Source: Prevotella sp.
GTDB lineage: Bacteria > Bacteroidota > Bacteroidia > Bacteroidales > Bacteroidaceae
DNA length: 36,126 nucleotides
Direction: 5' to 3'
Assembly: GCA_016285075.1 (NCBI GenBank)
Contig: JAEEQB010000048.1
Location: 1-36,126, forward strand
The notes beneath the pieces were generated by a model, which did no database searches, was not told the origin of the DNA, and saw only the letters and a program-made list of their open reading frames with translations. How positions within the stretch are numbered: the stretch's first letter is position 1; the number at the start of each line of letters is the position of its first letter. The position numbers and the translations under genes were made by a program. Positions 23,682-32,061 of this stretch are shown in pieces.

Positions 23682-24749
23682 ATGAAGAAGTACAACTTTA
23701 ATGCCGGTCCATCGATGCTTCCCCGTGAAGTAATAGAAAAGACCGCTCAACAGTGTCTTGATTTCAACGGCTCGGGTCTCTCACTTATGGAGATCAGCCA
23801 CCGTGCAAAGGACTTCCAGCCTGTCGTCGACGAGGCTGTGGCCCTGGTGAAGGAACTCCTCGATATTCCCGAGGGTTATTCAGTCATCTTCCTTGGCGGT
23901 GGTGCCAGTCTGGAGTTCTGCATGATTCCCTTTAACTTCCTCATCAAGAAGGCTGCCTACCTGAATACAGGCGTATGGGCCAAGAAGGCCATGAAGGAAG
24001 CCAAGCTCTTCGGCGAGGTGGTTGAGGTGGCTTCTTCCGCTGATGCAAACTATACCTTCATCCCCAAGGACTGGACAGTACCTGCCGATGCTGACTACCT
24101 GCACATCACTACGAACAATACCATCTATGGTACGGAAATCCGCAAGGATCTCGATGTGGCTGTGCCCCTGATTGCCGATATGTCATCCGATATCTTCAGC
24201 CGTCCCATCGATGTCAAGAAGTACGATGCAATCTATGCTGGTGCACAGAAGAACCTGGCCATGGCTGGTGTCACCATTGTTATCTTGAAGGACGAAAAGT
24301 TGGGCAAGGCTCCTCGTGAGATACCTACGATGCTGGACTATCGTACTCATGTTGATAAGGGTTCCATGTTCAACACACCTCCTGTGGTTCCGATCTATTC
24401 CGCTCTTGAAACCCTTCGTTGGATCAAGAAGAGTGGTGGTGTAGAGGCCATGGACAAGCTGGCCAAGCAGCGTGCAGAGATTGTCTATGGCGAGATCGAC
24501 CGCAATAAGTTCTTTGTTGGCACTGCCAAAGAAGAGGATCGTTCACTCATGAACCTCTGCTTCGTCATGGCCCCTGAATACAAGGAACTGGAGAAAGAGT
24601 TCCTTGACTTTGCAGTCAGCAAAGGCATGGTTGGCGTTAAGGGACACCGTTCAGTAGGCGGTTTCCGCGCTTCCTGTTACAATGCCCAGACCATTGAAGG
24701 CTGCAATGCCCTCGTTGCATGTATGAAGGAGTTTGAGAGTAATCACTAA
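23682..24749 (+). CDS. serC: Phosphoserine aminotransferase
   Basis: This 355-residue protein begins KKYNFNAGPSMLPREVIEK, the SerC hallmark, followed by SGLSLMEISHRAKDFQPV, FLGGGASLEFCMIPFN, LHITTNNTIYGTEI, VADMSSDIFSRPIDV-like sequence, the PLP-binding Lys in AIYAGAQKNLAMAGVT, and C-terminal GHRSVGGFRASCYNA. SerC transfers an amino group from glutamate to 3-phosphohydroxypyruvate in serine synthesis and also acts in the DXP-dependent vitamin B6 route where present. It has its own promoter and is followed by serA, the preceding pathway enzyme. Confidence 0.97.
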   Translation: MKKYNFNAGPSMLPREVIEKTAQQCLDFNGSGLSLMEISHRAKDFQPVVDEAVALVKELLDIPEGYSVIFLGGGASLEFCMIPFNFLIKKAAYLNTGVWAKKAMKEAKLFGEVVEVASSADANYTFIPKDWTVPADADYLHITTNNTIYGTEIRKDLDVAVPLIADMSSDIFSRPIDVKKYDAIYAGAQKNLAMAGVTIVILKDEKLGKAPREIPTMLDYRTHVDKGSMFNTPPVVPIYSALETLRWIKKSGGVEAMDKLAKQRAEIVYGEIDRNKFFVGTAKEEDRSLMNLCFVMAPEYKELEKEFLDFAVSKGMVGVKGHRSVGGFRASCYNAQTIEGCNALVACMKEFESNH

Positions 24750-24760
24750 AATAATATGAC

Positions 24761-24820
24761 CACGGATTAGGCGAAATGAACAAATAAAATCCAGTGATAG
24801 AGTTATTCGTAAAATCCGTG
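24761..24820. repeat. CACGGATT/AATCCGTG inverted pair between serC and serA
   Basis: CACGGATT (24761-24768) and AATCCGTG (24813-24820) are inverted copies 44 bp apart within the serC-serA gap. Runs of this motif are, from memory, common dispersed repeats of Bacteroidales intergenic DNA; a related stretch occurs near 19586. In the mRNA it could form a weak hairpin. Confidence 0.45.
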
Positions 24821-24875
24821 TAATTTCTGCGAGTCCTTGTGGGCTTCGAAAAAACTCATAGTCAAAATAAAAAAA

Positions 24876-25793
24876 ATGAAAGTATTAGTTGCAACAGAGA
24901 AACCGTTCGCAGCAGCTGCCGTGAATGGTATCAAAGCAGAAGTAGAGGCAGCAGGCCATGAGCTGGTGCTGCTTGAGAAATATACAGACAAGGCACAACT
25001 GTTGGAAGCTGTAAAGGATGCCGATGCTATGATCATCCGTTCCGACAAGGTTGATGCCGAAGTGCTCGATGCTGCCAAGCAGCTGAAGATTGTAGTTCGT
25101 GCTGGTGCTGGTTACGACAATATTGACCTTGCTGCTGCCACCGCCCATAGCGTAGTGGCAGAGAACACCCCGGGTCAGAACGCAAACGCAGTGGCAGAAT
25201 TGGTTTTCGGTCTGCTTGTTATGGCTGTCCGTGGATTCTATAATGGCAAGAGCGGTAGTGAACTGTTAGGCAAGAAGCTGGGAATCTTGGCTTTTGGTAA
25301 TGTCGGACGTAATGTTGCCCGCATTGCCAAGGGTTTTGGAATGGATGTCTATGCTTTCGATGCCTACTGCCCCGCAGAGGTCATCGAGGCTGCCGGTGTA
25401 CACGCCGTAGCCAATCAAGATGCCCTCTTCGAGACCTGCGATGTTGTTTCACTCCATATCCCTGCTACTGCTGAGACGAAGCAGAGTATCAACTACGCAC
25501 TGGTTGGAAAGCTGAAGAAAGGTGGTGTCCTTGTGAACACGGCACGTAAGGAAGTCATCAACGAGCCTGAGCTGATCAAGCTGATGCAGGAGCGTGAGGA
25601 TTTGAAGTTCGTCACCGACATCATGCCCGATGCCAACGAAGAGTTCCAGAAGTTTGAGGGTCGTTATTTCTCCACCCCGAAGAAGATGGGTGCCCAGACA
25701 GCCGAGGCCAACATCAATGCCGGTATCGCTGCTGCCAAACAGATTAATGCCTTCTTCAAGGATGGCGACACCAAGTTCCAGGTGAACAAGTAA
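24876..25793 (+). CDS. serA: D-3-phosphoglycerate dehydrogenase, short form
   Basis: This 305-residue NAD-dependent 2-hydroxyacid dehydrogenase shows MIIRSDKVDAEVLDAAKQLK, VRAGAGYDNIDLAAAT, the NAD loop LGILAFGNVGRNVARIAKGF, and the catalytic Arg in VLVNTARKEVINE. It has no ACT or other C-terminal regulatory domain, so feedback by serine through ACT is not possible. The segment that holds the catalytic His in most relatives (TPHxG) reads STPKKMGAQT. Start ATG 24876 follows an A-rich leader; an upstream in-frame ATG at 24837 lies in the repeat-like gap. Together with serC it makes the first two steps of serine synthesis; serB is not in the window. Confidence 0.92.
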   Translation: MKVLVATEKPFAAAAVNGIKAEVEAAGHELVLLEKYTDKAQLLEAVKDADAMIIRSDKVDAEVLDAAKQLKIVVRAGAGYDNIDLAAATAHSVVAENTPGQNANAVAELVFGLLVMAVRGFYNGKSGSELLGKKLGILAFGNVGRNVARIAKGFGMDVYAFDAYCPAEVIEAAGVHAVANQDALFETCDVVSLHIPATAETKQSINYALVGKLKKGGVLVNTARKEVINEPELIKLMQEREDLKFVTDIMPDANEEFQKFEGRYFSTPKKMGAQTAEANINAGIAAAKQINAFFKDGDTKFQVNK

Positions 25794-25833
25794 AAAGCAG
25801 ATTTTTCAAATATTGAAAGTAATCCACTCAAAT

Positions 25834-25882
25834 GCGACTGCCGCATTTCCATCAAGAGAAGGAAATGCGGCAGTTGCTTTTT
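25834..25882 (+). terminator. Rho-independent terminator after serA
   Basis: A 17-bp stem (25834-25850 with 25861-25877, one G-T pair), 10-nt loop, then five T residues. It is by far the clearest terminator in the window. Confidence 0.9.
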
Positions 25883-26093
25883 GTTTGGTATGAGGTAATG
25901 CTTTTACTTTTTCCGTCTAGGCGGCAAGACTTCAAAGTTGTCATAGACCTACCTCAAAGAGGGAGCGTATGGTCATGTGGTCATCAGTCAGGACCATGGA
26001 CTTGACTTGAAGCGCCTGTTGCCACGCGAGAGAGCCTTCGCCAGTTCTTCTATTGTCCAGAAGTGAAAGTATCTCCATTGTCACAAACGGGAT
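25883..26093. other. Gap after serA with possible decayed coding fragments
   Basis: No convincing gene. On the minus strand, interrupted frames read FHFWTIEELAKALSRGNRRF and VYDNFEVLPPRRKK, which look protein-like but are broken by stops and frame changes. A 45-codon frame (25941-26078) starts 15 bp after the large protease gene, without recognisable features. It may be the remains of an older gene. Confidence 0.3.
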
Positions 26094-29000
26094 TTACCTA
26101 ACTACAACTTTCCTGATAGTGCCGTCTTTCATTAACAACAGGTTCACACCCTTCTGAGGCTTGTCAAGCATCTTGCCGTTGGGAGCATAGACAGCCTTCA
26201 CTCCTTGAGTGGCCATGATGTCCATGATACCTAGTTCGGGGTTCTCGATGACCACCAATTTTCCCGACACATAGGAGATTACATAGTTCTTGGCTTCAGC
26301 ACTGCTTACCGAGATAGTATATTCGCCGGGGCCACTATCAGATGTAGCATCACAGGTGATGACAGGCATTCTAGTCAGCACAGCCTCGGTCTCGCCGTTC
26401 TTGAATCCTTCATATGAGACTGACAATTGAGGCATCGGGTCACCTTCACGCTTCGTACTATTCACAGCACTGATGGTCAGCGGAGCAGGTTCAATGGTCA
26501 GCGTGCCACCTACGTAGGTCACCTCCTCGTTGACTACTGTTCCTTGGCTGACAATGATAGGATATTCGCCCACTGGTGAGTTAGCATCAGCCTCACAGTT
26601 GATCTGAGGTGTTCCTTCCAGCGTTCCTCCAATCACAGAGTAATCAAACATGGGGTTAGTATCACCATAAGTACGGGTGTAGTTGGTGACGGTAACCACC
26701 GATGGATCTGGGTCGGGTGTGAACTTGAACTTGGCACAGTTGATAACTTCACGGGTATCCTTGTTGAGCAGCAATGCCACGACTGTCAGCCTTGCCTTGT
26801 CCTGGATACGCTGGTTATCCTTGATGTCAAGGGTATAAGTATAGCTCATTGGCTCCTCACTGTAAATAGTACTAGGCAGGGAGCCTTCTACGCCTGTCTC
26901 ATGCTGCCAAGTAGCAACAGGCACATAGTCGTACTTCACACCAATCATCCTTTCCTTGCTGTCAACAAGAGTCTTCAGGTTGGGATCGTTGTTGGCACTG
27001 CCTGCAAAGTAGTTCTTCTGATACCAGTCTGAGGTTGTGCCAGTCTGCTTATCCTCCAGCAGCAGATAACCAATCTGATAGGGTGACGATTTAACATTCT
27101 CTACGAAGGTGGTAGTGGTATTCACTTTAATGGCTGTCTGACTGTCGTCAGTCCATTCTGCATTCACAGCAATCTCACCTATGGTGTACTGCCTCATGGC
27201 TGCCTCCACATTGAGTTTGACGCCATACGGCTGGTCGCCCGATCCATAGTAAGGATCAACAAATTCGCCGCGGTTTATCTGGCAGCTGGGGAATCCGGTA
27301 GCATTCAGTTCATATCCAGGCAGTTCCAACGGGTCGTTGCTATGCACAGCTACGGTGACGACATCATCACGGAAAGTCTTGTTGAGCAGTTTTAGGCCAA
27401 CAGCACCACGAGGACACCAACCGCACCACGTACCTGTGGCTTCTTCCACAAGTGGCACGAACTTAGGCTTACGCTTCACGGTGACCAACGTTCCTTTGGC
27501 ACTCTTCTCATCCGACTCGTTGGGCTGACCGTTCACCTTGGTGATGGTCACCTTCTTGGCTTTCTCACCTGTGGTGGCATCGGCAGGAAAGGGAATTAAT
27601 ACTTGGGACGTCATCATATATGAAAGGGGCGGAATATCGATATTTCCATGATAGACATTGCTTCCTGTGGTGATGGTATAGTCGATGTTGGTAATAGGTT
27701 CGACACTCTCACCCAGCATGATGACAGGAACTTCCACCTGGCCATTAAGCCCAGCATATTGTGTTCCGAAGTCGGCTACGACCACGCTGGCTGCATGCAC
27801 CCCCATCTCTACATCTGTAGGTTCCATCTCCACAATCTTCGGGAAGGAGCCCCATCCAGCTGTTGCTGAATAAGCGTTTTTGGTTCCAAACGGAACATAA
27901 AGTACTGCCGTACGCATGTTGTCACCATTGAAAACCGACGGATTGACAGGGAATGGCTTCTTGATGTGGCTGACCACAGTGGTCAGGTTATTACAGTACA
28001 GGAAGCATTCTGTACCTATTTCTGTCACACTGGCAGGTATCTCGAGATAAGAAAGATTCTGATACATGAATGCCCGAGGGGCTAACTTCACCACTCCTTC
28101 AGGGATCCTGGTAGAACCGAAGCCCTGAATCAACGTGTTGGTAGCAGTCTCAATGATACCGTTGCAATTATTGCGCGTGTCATAGACAGGGTTCTTGGGG
28201 TCAATAACAAACGACGATATATTGGAACAGCCCACGAACGGACCAGTACCAAGTGTGGTGATACTCTTGGAGAGAATGACAGAAGTCAGTCCTTCATCAG
28301 CCCAAAATGCACCATCGCCGATACTTCTGACACCATCAGGCAGATCAAGCTGAGTCAGTCCTTGAACGCCGCTAAAGGAGGAGGCATCCAGTGCTACCAC
28401 ACTGCTCGGCACTACGGTTGAACGGCATCCTATAACCAAAGTGTTGGTAGCCGTTTTGATGATGGCGTTGCAATTATCACGTGAGTCGTATGTTTTACTA
28501 CCTTTTTCAACACTGAGATACGTCAGATTTCTACATTGATAGAAAACGTCTGAGCCAATTTCGATTACTGACTTCGGCACTACAATTTCTCTGACATTTG
28601 ACTCCCAGAACGACATACCGTCAATACGCTCCAAAGTGGCGGGCAGCTTAATTTCCACGAGGGCTTTCGTGAACTTCAGATACTCGCGCCCAAGGGTATT
28701 GTTTTCCAAGTTGGCTTTGGATAAATCGAGGAACCGCACATAACCGTTCGTACCATCACACAAATTCTCGCGGATGAACTGGAAATCAGCTTCATTAAGA
28801 GCTCCTGTCAATGTCAGATTTTCCAGATTGGCTCTTTGTGACTCAGGGATGAGGGTTGAGAGAGTACCTGCAACAGCAACGTTCACCGTGAGAGACGACG
28901 ATGTCAGGTATTCATGCTCTTCCAAGATATTGCTGAAGGCTTTCCACACATCGGCAGCCTGGTATTGAGCCTTTGTGCCGTTAGGGACTATCAGCTTGGC

Positions 29001-31142
29001 GGCAAGGGGAACCCCATCAAATGTGTTTTGACCAACCGTGGGTGGTGTCTGGGCATTGACTTTGATGACCTGCAGATTGAATTGGCCCGAGAAGGCTAAT
29101 TCACCAATTGAGCTAACGCCCGAAGGAATCTCCAAATACTGAAAATGATTATTTTGAAAGGCATATTTGCCAATCTTCTTCAATGACTGGGGAAACTTGA
29201 TGGTATTTATATCACAATTACAGAAAGCATAGTCTCCAATGCTTTCAATTCCTTCTGGAATCTCGGCTCCAGTACATCCCAGCAGAACGGTGTTGGTGGC
29301 TGTCTCAATCAGGCAGTTACAATTGCCCCTGCTGTCATAGACAGGGTTCTTACTGTCAACCTTGATGCCTTGCATCCAAACTGGAGAGAAAGCGCTGAAA
29401 CCTATCGATTTTACGTTCTTTGGGATGTACAGTGACTTCAAGGGGGCACCCTCAAAGCCGTTATCTTCTATTGTTGTCAGACTTTCAGGTAGCTGCGCAG
29501 AGAGGATCTTTGTAGCAAGGGCAAAGCTTGCTATCGTGGTGACACCCTCTGGAATGGTGCTAGTGGGGCAACCGGCAACAACCCTCTGCGTAGCACGCTC
29601 AATAATGACATTACTGCCCGGTACAGAATAATATATAGGATTATTCTCCTCTACCTCTATCGTTGCCAGATTCCTACATCCTTGGAAAATACCCTGACCT
29701 ATTGAGGTAATAGTCTTCGGAAGTACGAAAACACGAAGGTCAGTATCTGTAAACGCACCTTTACCTATCGAGGTGATGCCGGATGGCAAGATAATTGTCT
29801 GCAAAGAGTTACAACCTAGAAACGATTCCGGTCCAATCACATCATTCTCGGTAGTGTACCCTATATAGTACGGAAAACCACCTTCTACAATCCTGGCATC
29901 CTTCATGTCAAGTGTATGCATGCCTGACCTTGCCATTTCACGAATAGCAAAAAGGTCATCACCATTGATATCGCCAGAAATAGTCAACTTCTGGATTCTA
30001 CCATACCATTCATTCTGAGGAATCAGCTTTCCCAGCATGCCAGCCTCATCCAAGTGAACAGTACGCTCATTGGCTGTTTCCAACGCTTCATCATCATTGT
30101 TCGATGCCGGTTGAATGGCGATGATGGCATTTTGGTTTTGTGAGTAGTTCTGCATGTCGTTAGGAGCCAGGTTGGTCAGGGCAAAATATCCGTCACACTG
30201 ACCACTCCACCCCCAATTCACATAGAACAGACCGTCCTTGTAACCATGTAGTATGAAGGAGTGTCCTGAAGTCCCCTTACCCGAATCGCCATTGTAGATG
30301 ACAGGACGACCTAAGTTCAACTCGTTGTAGATCAACTCCTCCCAATCAGTGTCAGAATAGGAGCCACGGTCCACGAACTGTATGGTCTTGCTATAGTTGA
30401 ACACCGACACCAATGCTCCGACAATATCCAAAGCAAGGGCACCGGACTCGTCGGGCATATAGTCCATTGTCACAGACTGACCGCAATACCGCATCAGCCA
30501 GGCTATCTCATCGTCAGTCATACTGTACCACCCAATCTTGCGGGCTGGAAGACCGGGTATGTTGATTCCTGAGGTTTTGGTAACATAGTCGGCCATAGAA
30601 CGCACTTCGTTGATAGGCCACTGAAAGTAATTAATGACTTGGGCCATAGCTGTTGCTACACATCCTGTAGGTGGCAGCTGACCGCTGACCTCTGGGCAAT
30701 GAGCATTATAAGGTTCCCTCTGATCCCAAGTTGTGGTAATCAGCGGTTGTACCTCTGGACGACTGGTACGAGAAGGTTCGTTGTACCTTTGGTCATCATC
30801 AGTCGGAACATTGGCAATATGGCTATAATAATCCAGCAGCCATTTGATGTTATCCGGAAGGTCATCAGGATTGAAACTACCCTTTTCGGCATAGCCCAAT
30901 ATATCCCTCATACGGCTATCGCCTGCCACCACAACAAAACCGCCATTGTTCTCCACGTTGAAGACATAGTAGCCGACGTTGTTTGCATTCTTTTGAGGCG
31001 CACGGCGCATACCCTTATTACTGACTTGCCTGCCTTGCAGAAACTGACGGGCTTTCTGTAAAGCATCATGTTCGCTAACCTTGGCTGACTGTGCTGTCAT
31101 TCCAACAAGAACACAGGCCAACAAAAATAATAGTTTTCTCAT
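26094..31142 (-). CDS. Giant secreted C10 protease with BspA-type LRRs and Omp28/thioredoxin-like domain
   Basis: This 1682-residue protein has a signal peptide (1-20), a Spi-like propeptide (SEHDALQKARQFLQ, GFVVVAGDSRMRDILGYAE), and a streptopain (C10) cysteine protease domain with Cys161 (PPTGCVATAMAQ), His294 (SGHSFILHGY) and the NWGWSG loop. Residues about 360-1130 are BspA/LRR_5 repeats (IPEGVTTI, SIGDGAF) interrupted by four copies of a roughly 30-residue insert containing YDSRxNCNxIIETATNT. Near 1236 is an Omp28-like thioredoxin fold with CxxC (TGTWCGWCPRG). Two MBG beta domains follow at about 1480-1640 (RTYGDTNPMFDYSV, PLTISAVNSTKREGD). The last residues (KGVNLLLMKDGTIRKVVVR) resemble a type IX secretion sorting signal. 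It probably acts on the surface or outside the cell in protein degradation or adhesion. The catalytic residues are present, so an active protease is likely. Confidence 0.9.
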   Translation of the reverse strand: MRKLLFLLACVLVGMTAQSAKVSEHDALQKARQFLQGRQVSNKGMRRAPQKNANNVGYYVFNVENNGGFVVVAGDSRMRDILGYAEKGSFNPDDLPDNIKWLLDYYSHIANVPTDDDQRYNEPSRTSRPEVQPLITTTWDQREPYNAHCPEVSGQLPPTGCVATAMAQVINYFQWPINEVRSMADYVTKTSGINIPGLPARKIGWYSMTDDEIAWLMRYCGQSVTMDYMPDESGALALDIVGALVSVFNYSKTIQFVDRGSYSDTDWEELIYNELNLGRPVIYNGDSGKGTSGHSFILHGYKDGLFYVNWGWSGQCDGYFALTNLAPNDMQNYSQNQNAIIAIQPASNNDDEALETANERTVHLDEAGMLGKLIPQNEWYGRIQKLTISGDINGDDLFAIREMARSGMHTLDMKDARIVEGGFPYYIGYTTENDVIGPESFLGCNSLQTIILPSGITSIGKGAFTDTDLRVFVLPKTITSIGQGIFQGCRNLATIEVEENNPIYYSVPGSNVIIERATQRVVAGCPTSTIPEGVTTIASFALATKILSAQLPESLTTIEDNGFEGAPLKSLYIPKNVKSIGFSAFSPVWMQGIKVDSKNPVYDSRGNCNCLIETATNTVLLGCTGAEIPEGIESIGDYAFCNCDINTIKFPQSLKKIGKYAFQNNHFQYLEIPSGVSSIGELAFSGQFNLQVIKVNAQTPPTVGQNTFDGVPLAAKLIVPNGTKAQYQAADVWKAFSNILEEHEYLTSSSLTVNVAVAGTLSTLIPESQRANLENLTLTGALNEADFQFIRENLCDGTNGYVRFLDLSKANLENNTLGREYLKFTKALVEIKLPATLERIDGMSFWESNVREIVVPKSVIEIGSDVFYQCRNLTYLSVEKGSKTYDSRDNCNAIIKTATNTLVIGCRSTVVPSSVVALDASSFSGVQGLTQLDLPDGVRSIGDGAFWADEGLTSVILSKSITTLGTGPFVGCSNISSFVIDPKNPVYDTRNNCNGIIETATNTLIQGFGSTRIPEGVVKLAPRAFMYQNLSYLEIPASVTEIGTECFLYCNNLTTVVSHIKKPFPVNPSVFNGDNMRTAVLYVPFGTKNAYSATAGWGSFPKIVEMEPTDVEMGVHAASVVVADFGTQYAGLNGQVEVPVIMLGESVEPITNIDYTITTGSNVYHGNIDIPPLSYMMTSQVLIPFPADATTGEKAKKVTITKVNGQPNESDEKSAKGTLVTVKRKPKFVPLVEEATGTWCGWCPRGAVGLKLLNKTFRDDVVTVAVHSNDPLELPGYELNATGFPSCQINRGEFVDPYYGSGDQPYGVKLNVEAAMRQYTIGEIAVNAEWTDDSQTAIKVNTTTTFVENVKSSPYQIGYLLLEDKQTGTTSDWYQKNYFAGSANNDPNLKTLVDSKERMIGVKYDYVPVATWQHETGVEGSLPSTIYSEEPMSYTYTLDIKDNQRIQDKARLTVVALLLNKDTREVINCAKFKFTPDPDPSVVTVTNYTRTYGDTNPMFDYSVIGGTLEGTPQINCEADANSPVGEYPIIVSQGTVVNEEVTYVGGTLTIEPAPLTISAVNSTKREGDPMPQLSVSYEGFKNGETEAVLTRMPVITCDATSDSGPGEYTISVSSAEAKNYVISYVSGKLVVIENPELGIMDIMATQGVKAVYAPNGKMLDKPQKGVNLLLMKDGTIRKVVVR

Positions 31143-31174
31143 TGTTTATAGAATTACACCATGATTCTTTGGCG

Positions 31175-31206
31175 CAAAGTTACTACTTTTCACCAAAAGA
31201 ACCAAA
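31175..31206 (-). promoter_or_regulatory. Promoter of the giant protease gene
   Basis: On the minus strand TTTG (31203-31206), a 20-bp spacer and TAACTTTG (31175-31182), full consensus; the leader is about 25-30 nt. It lies between dnaJ-like stop and the protease start, so the two are transcribed separately. Confidence 0.72.
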
Positions 31207-31285
31207 TAAGTGTACTTATATTTTCAAAAGATGTGAAGAATGTCCCTGGCTAGAAGACAACGAAACACAAGTTGATCAGATTAAA

Positions 31286-31951
31286 TTATGATTTCAAATC
31301 CCGCATCTCTTGTAGAAGACTCTGTTGGCGGAGAGTAAGATGAGTGGGCAAGGTGACATTGTAAGTAATGATAAGATCAGCACCGTTCTGGCCTTTACCA
31401 CGCAGACGGACCTTTGTACCGGGCTGAGTGTAAGGCTTTACTTTGAGTTTCAGTTTTGTAGTACCTACTTGGACTATTACATCTCCACCAAGAAGGGCAG
31501 TGTACATATCAATGCCTACAGTGGCCAGAGTATCGGTTGGTGTCTTTGTGCCTCCAAATCCCGAAAAACCAGAGAACCCTGCCCCACCCCGTTTGGCAGC
31601 TCCGCCAAACAAGCTGTCGAAGAACGAACTGAACCCACCGGATCCACCTCCAAAGCTACTGAAGTCAAAGCCCTCGAAAGGATTACCACCACTAAAACCG
31701 CCACCAGCATTGCCAAACTGCTCAGCCTGACGCCACTGCTCTCCATACTGGTCATACTTACGGCGTTTCTCAGGGTCACCAATCACGTCGTAGGCCTCGT
31801 TCAAAGCCTGGAACTTTGCCTTTGCCTTTGGGTCGTCGGGGTGAAGGTCAGGATGAAACTGCTTGGCGCGCTTCAAGTAAGCCTTCTTCACATCTTTCTG
31901 GTCTATTGACTTGTCTACGCCTAAAATCTTGTAATAATCTATGAATGCCAT
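31286..31951 (-). CDS. DnaJ/CbpA-like co-chaperone, shortened
   Basis: This 221-residue protein has a J domain (residues 5-70) with the HPD motif in AKQFHPDLHPDD, followed by a Gly/Phe-rich linker (GGGFSGGNPFEGFDFSSF, FGGGSGGFSSFF) to about residue 130. A single C-terminal substrate-binding-like part (LGGDVIVQVG, PYTQPGTKVRLRGKGQNGADL) completes it. The zinc-finger domain is absent, and only one C-terminal barrel is present, so it is shorter than CbpA (about 300 residues). The HPD would stimulate a DnaK-type Hsp70 ATPase. DnaK and GrpE are not nearby. Start ATG 31951 is preceded by AGGAGG, unusual for this genome. Confidence 0.88.
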   Translation of the reverse strand: MAFIDYYKILGVDKSIDQKDVKKAYLKRAKQFHPDLHPDDPKAKAKFQALNEAYDVIGDPEKRRKYDQYGEQWRQAEQFGNAGGGFSGGNPFEGFDFSSFGGGSGGFSSFFDSLFGGAAKRGGAGFSGFSGFGGTKTPTDTLATVGIDMYTALLGGDVIVQVGTTKLKLKVKPYTQPGTKVRLRGKGQNGADLIITYNVTLPTHLTLRQQSLLQEMRDLKS

Positions 31952-31960
31952 ATCTCTTTT

Positions 31961-31966
31961 CCTCCT
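31961..31966 (-). promoter_or_regulatory. Strong Shine-Dalgarno before the DnaJ-like gene
   Basis: AGGAGG lies 9 nt before ATG 31951. Bacteroidetes genes seldom carry a Shine-Dalgarno sequence, and most other starts in this window have none. No TAnnTTTG promoter box was found before it. Confidence 0.6.
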
Positions 31967-32031
31967 ATTTTTTTATTGATAGTAAGAGCAAAAAATGTGC
32001 CGAAGTAACTGAAATATCAAAAAAAAAATCG

Positions 32032-32039
32032 TACCTTTG
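32032..32039 (+). promoter_or_regulatory. -7 box upstream of the 5'-nucleotidase gene
   Basis: TACCTTTG lies 22 bp before ATG 32062. At the expected upstream position the sequence is ACTG, a poor match; an A-rich tract lies between. Confidence 0.5.
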
Positions 32040-32061
32040 CACAAAAATTGACACCTAAGGT

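Noticed and set aside
25941..26078. A 45-codon minus-strand frame just after the large protease gene
   Set aside because: No domain, promoter or composition support; noted only as part of the gap.
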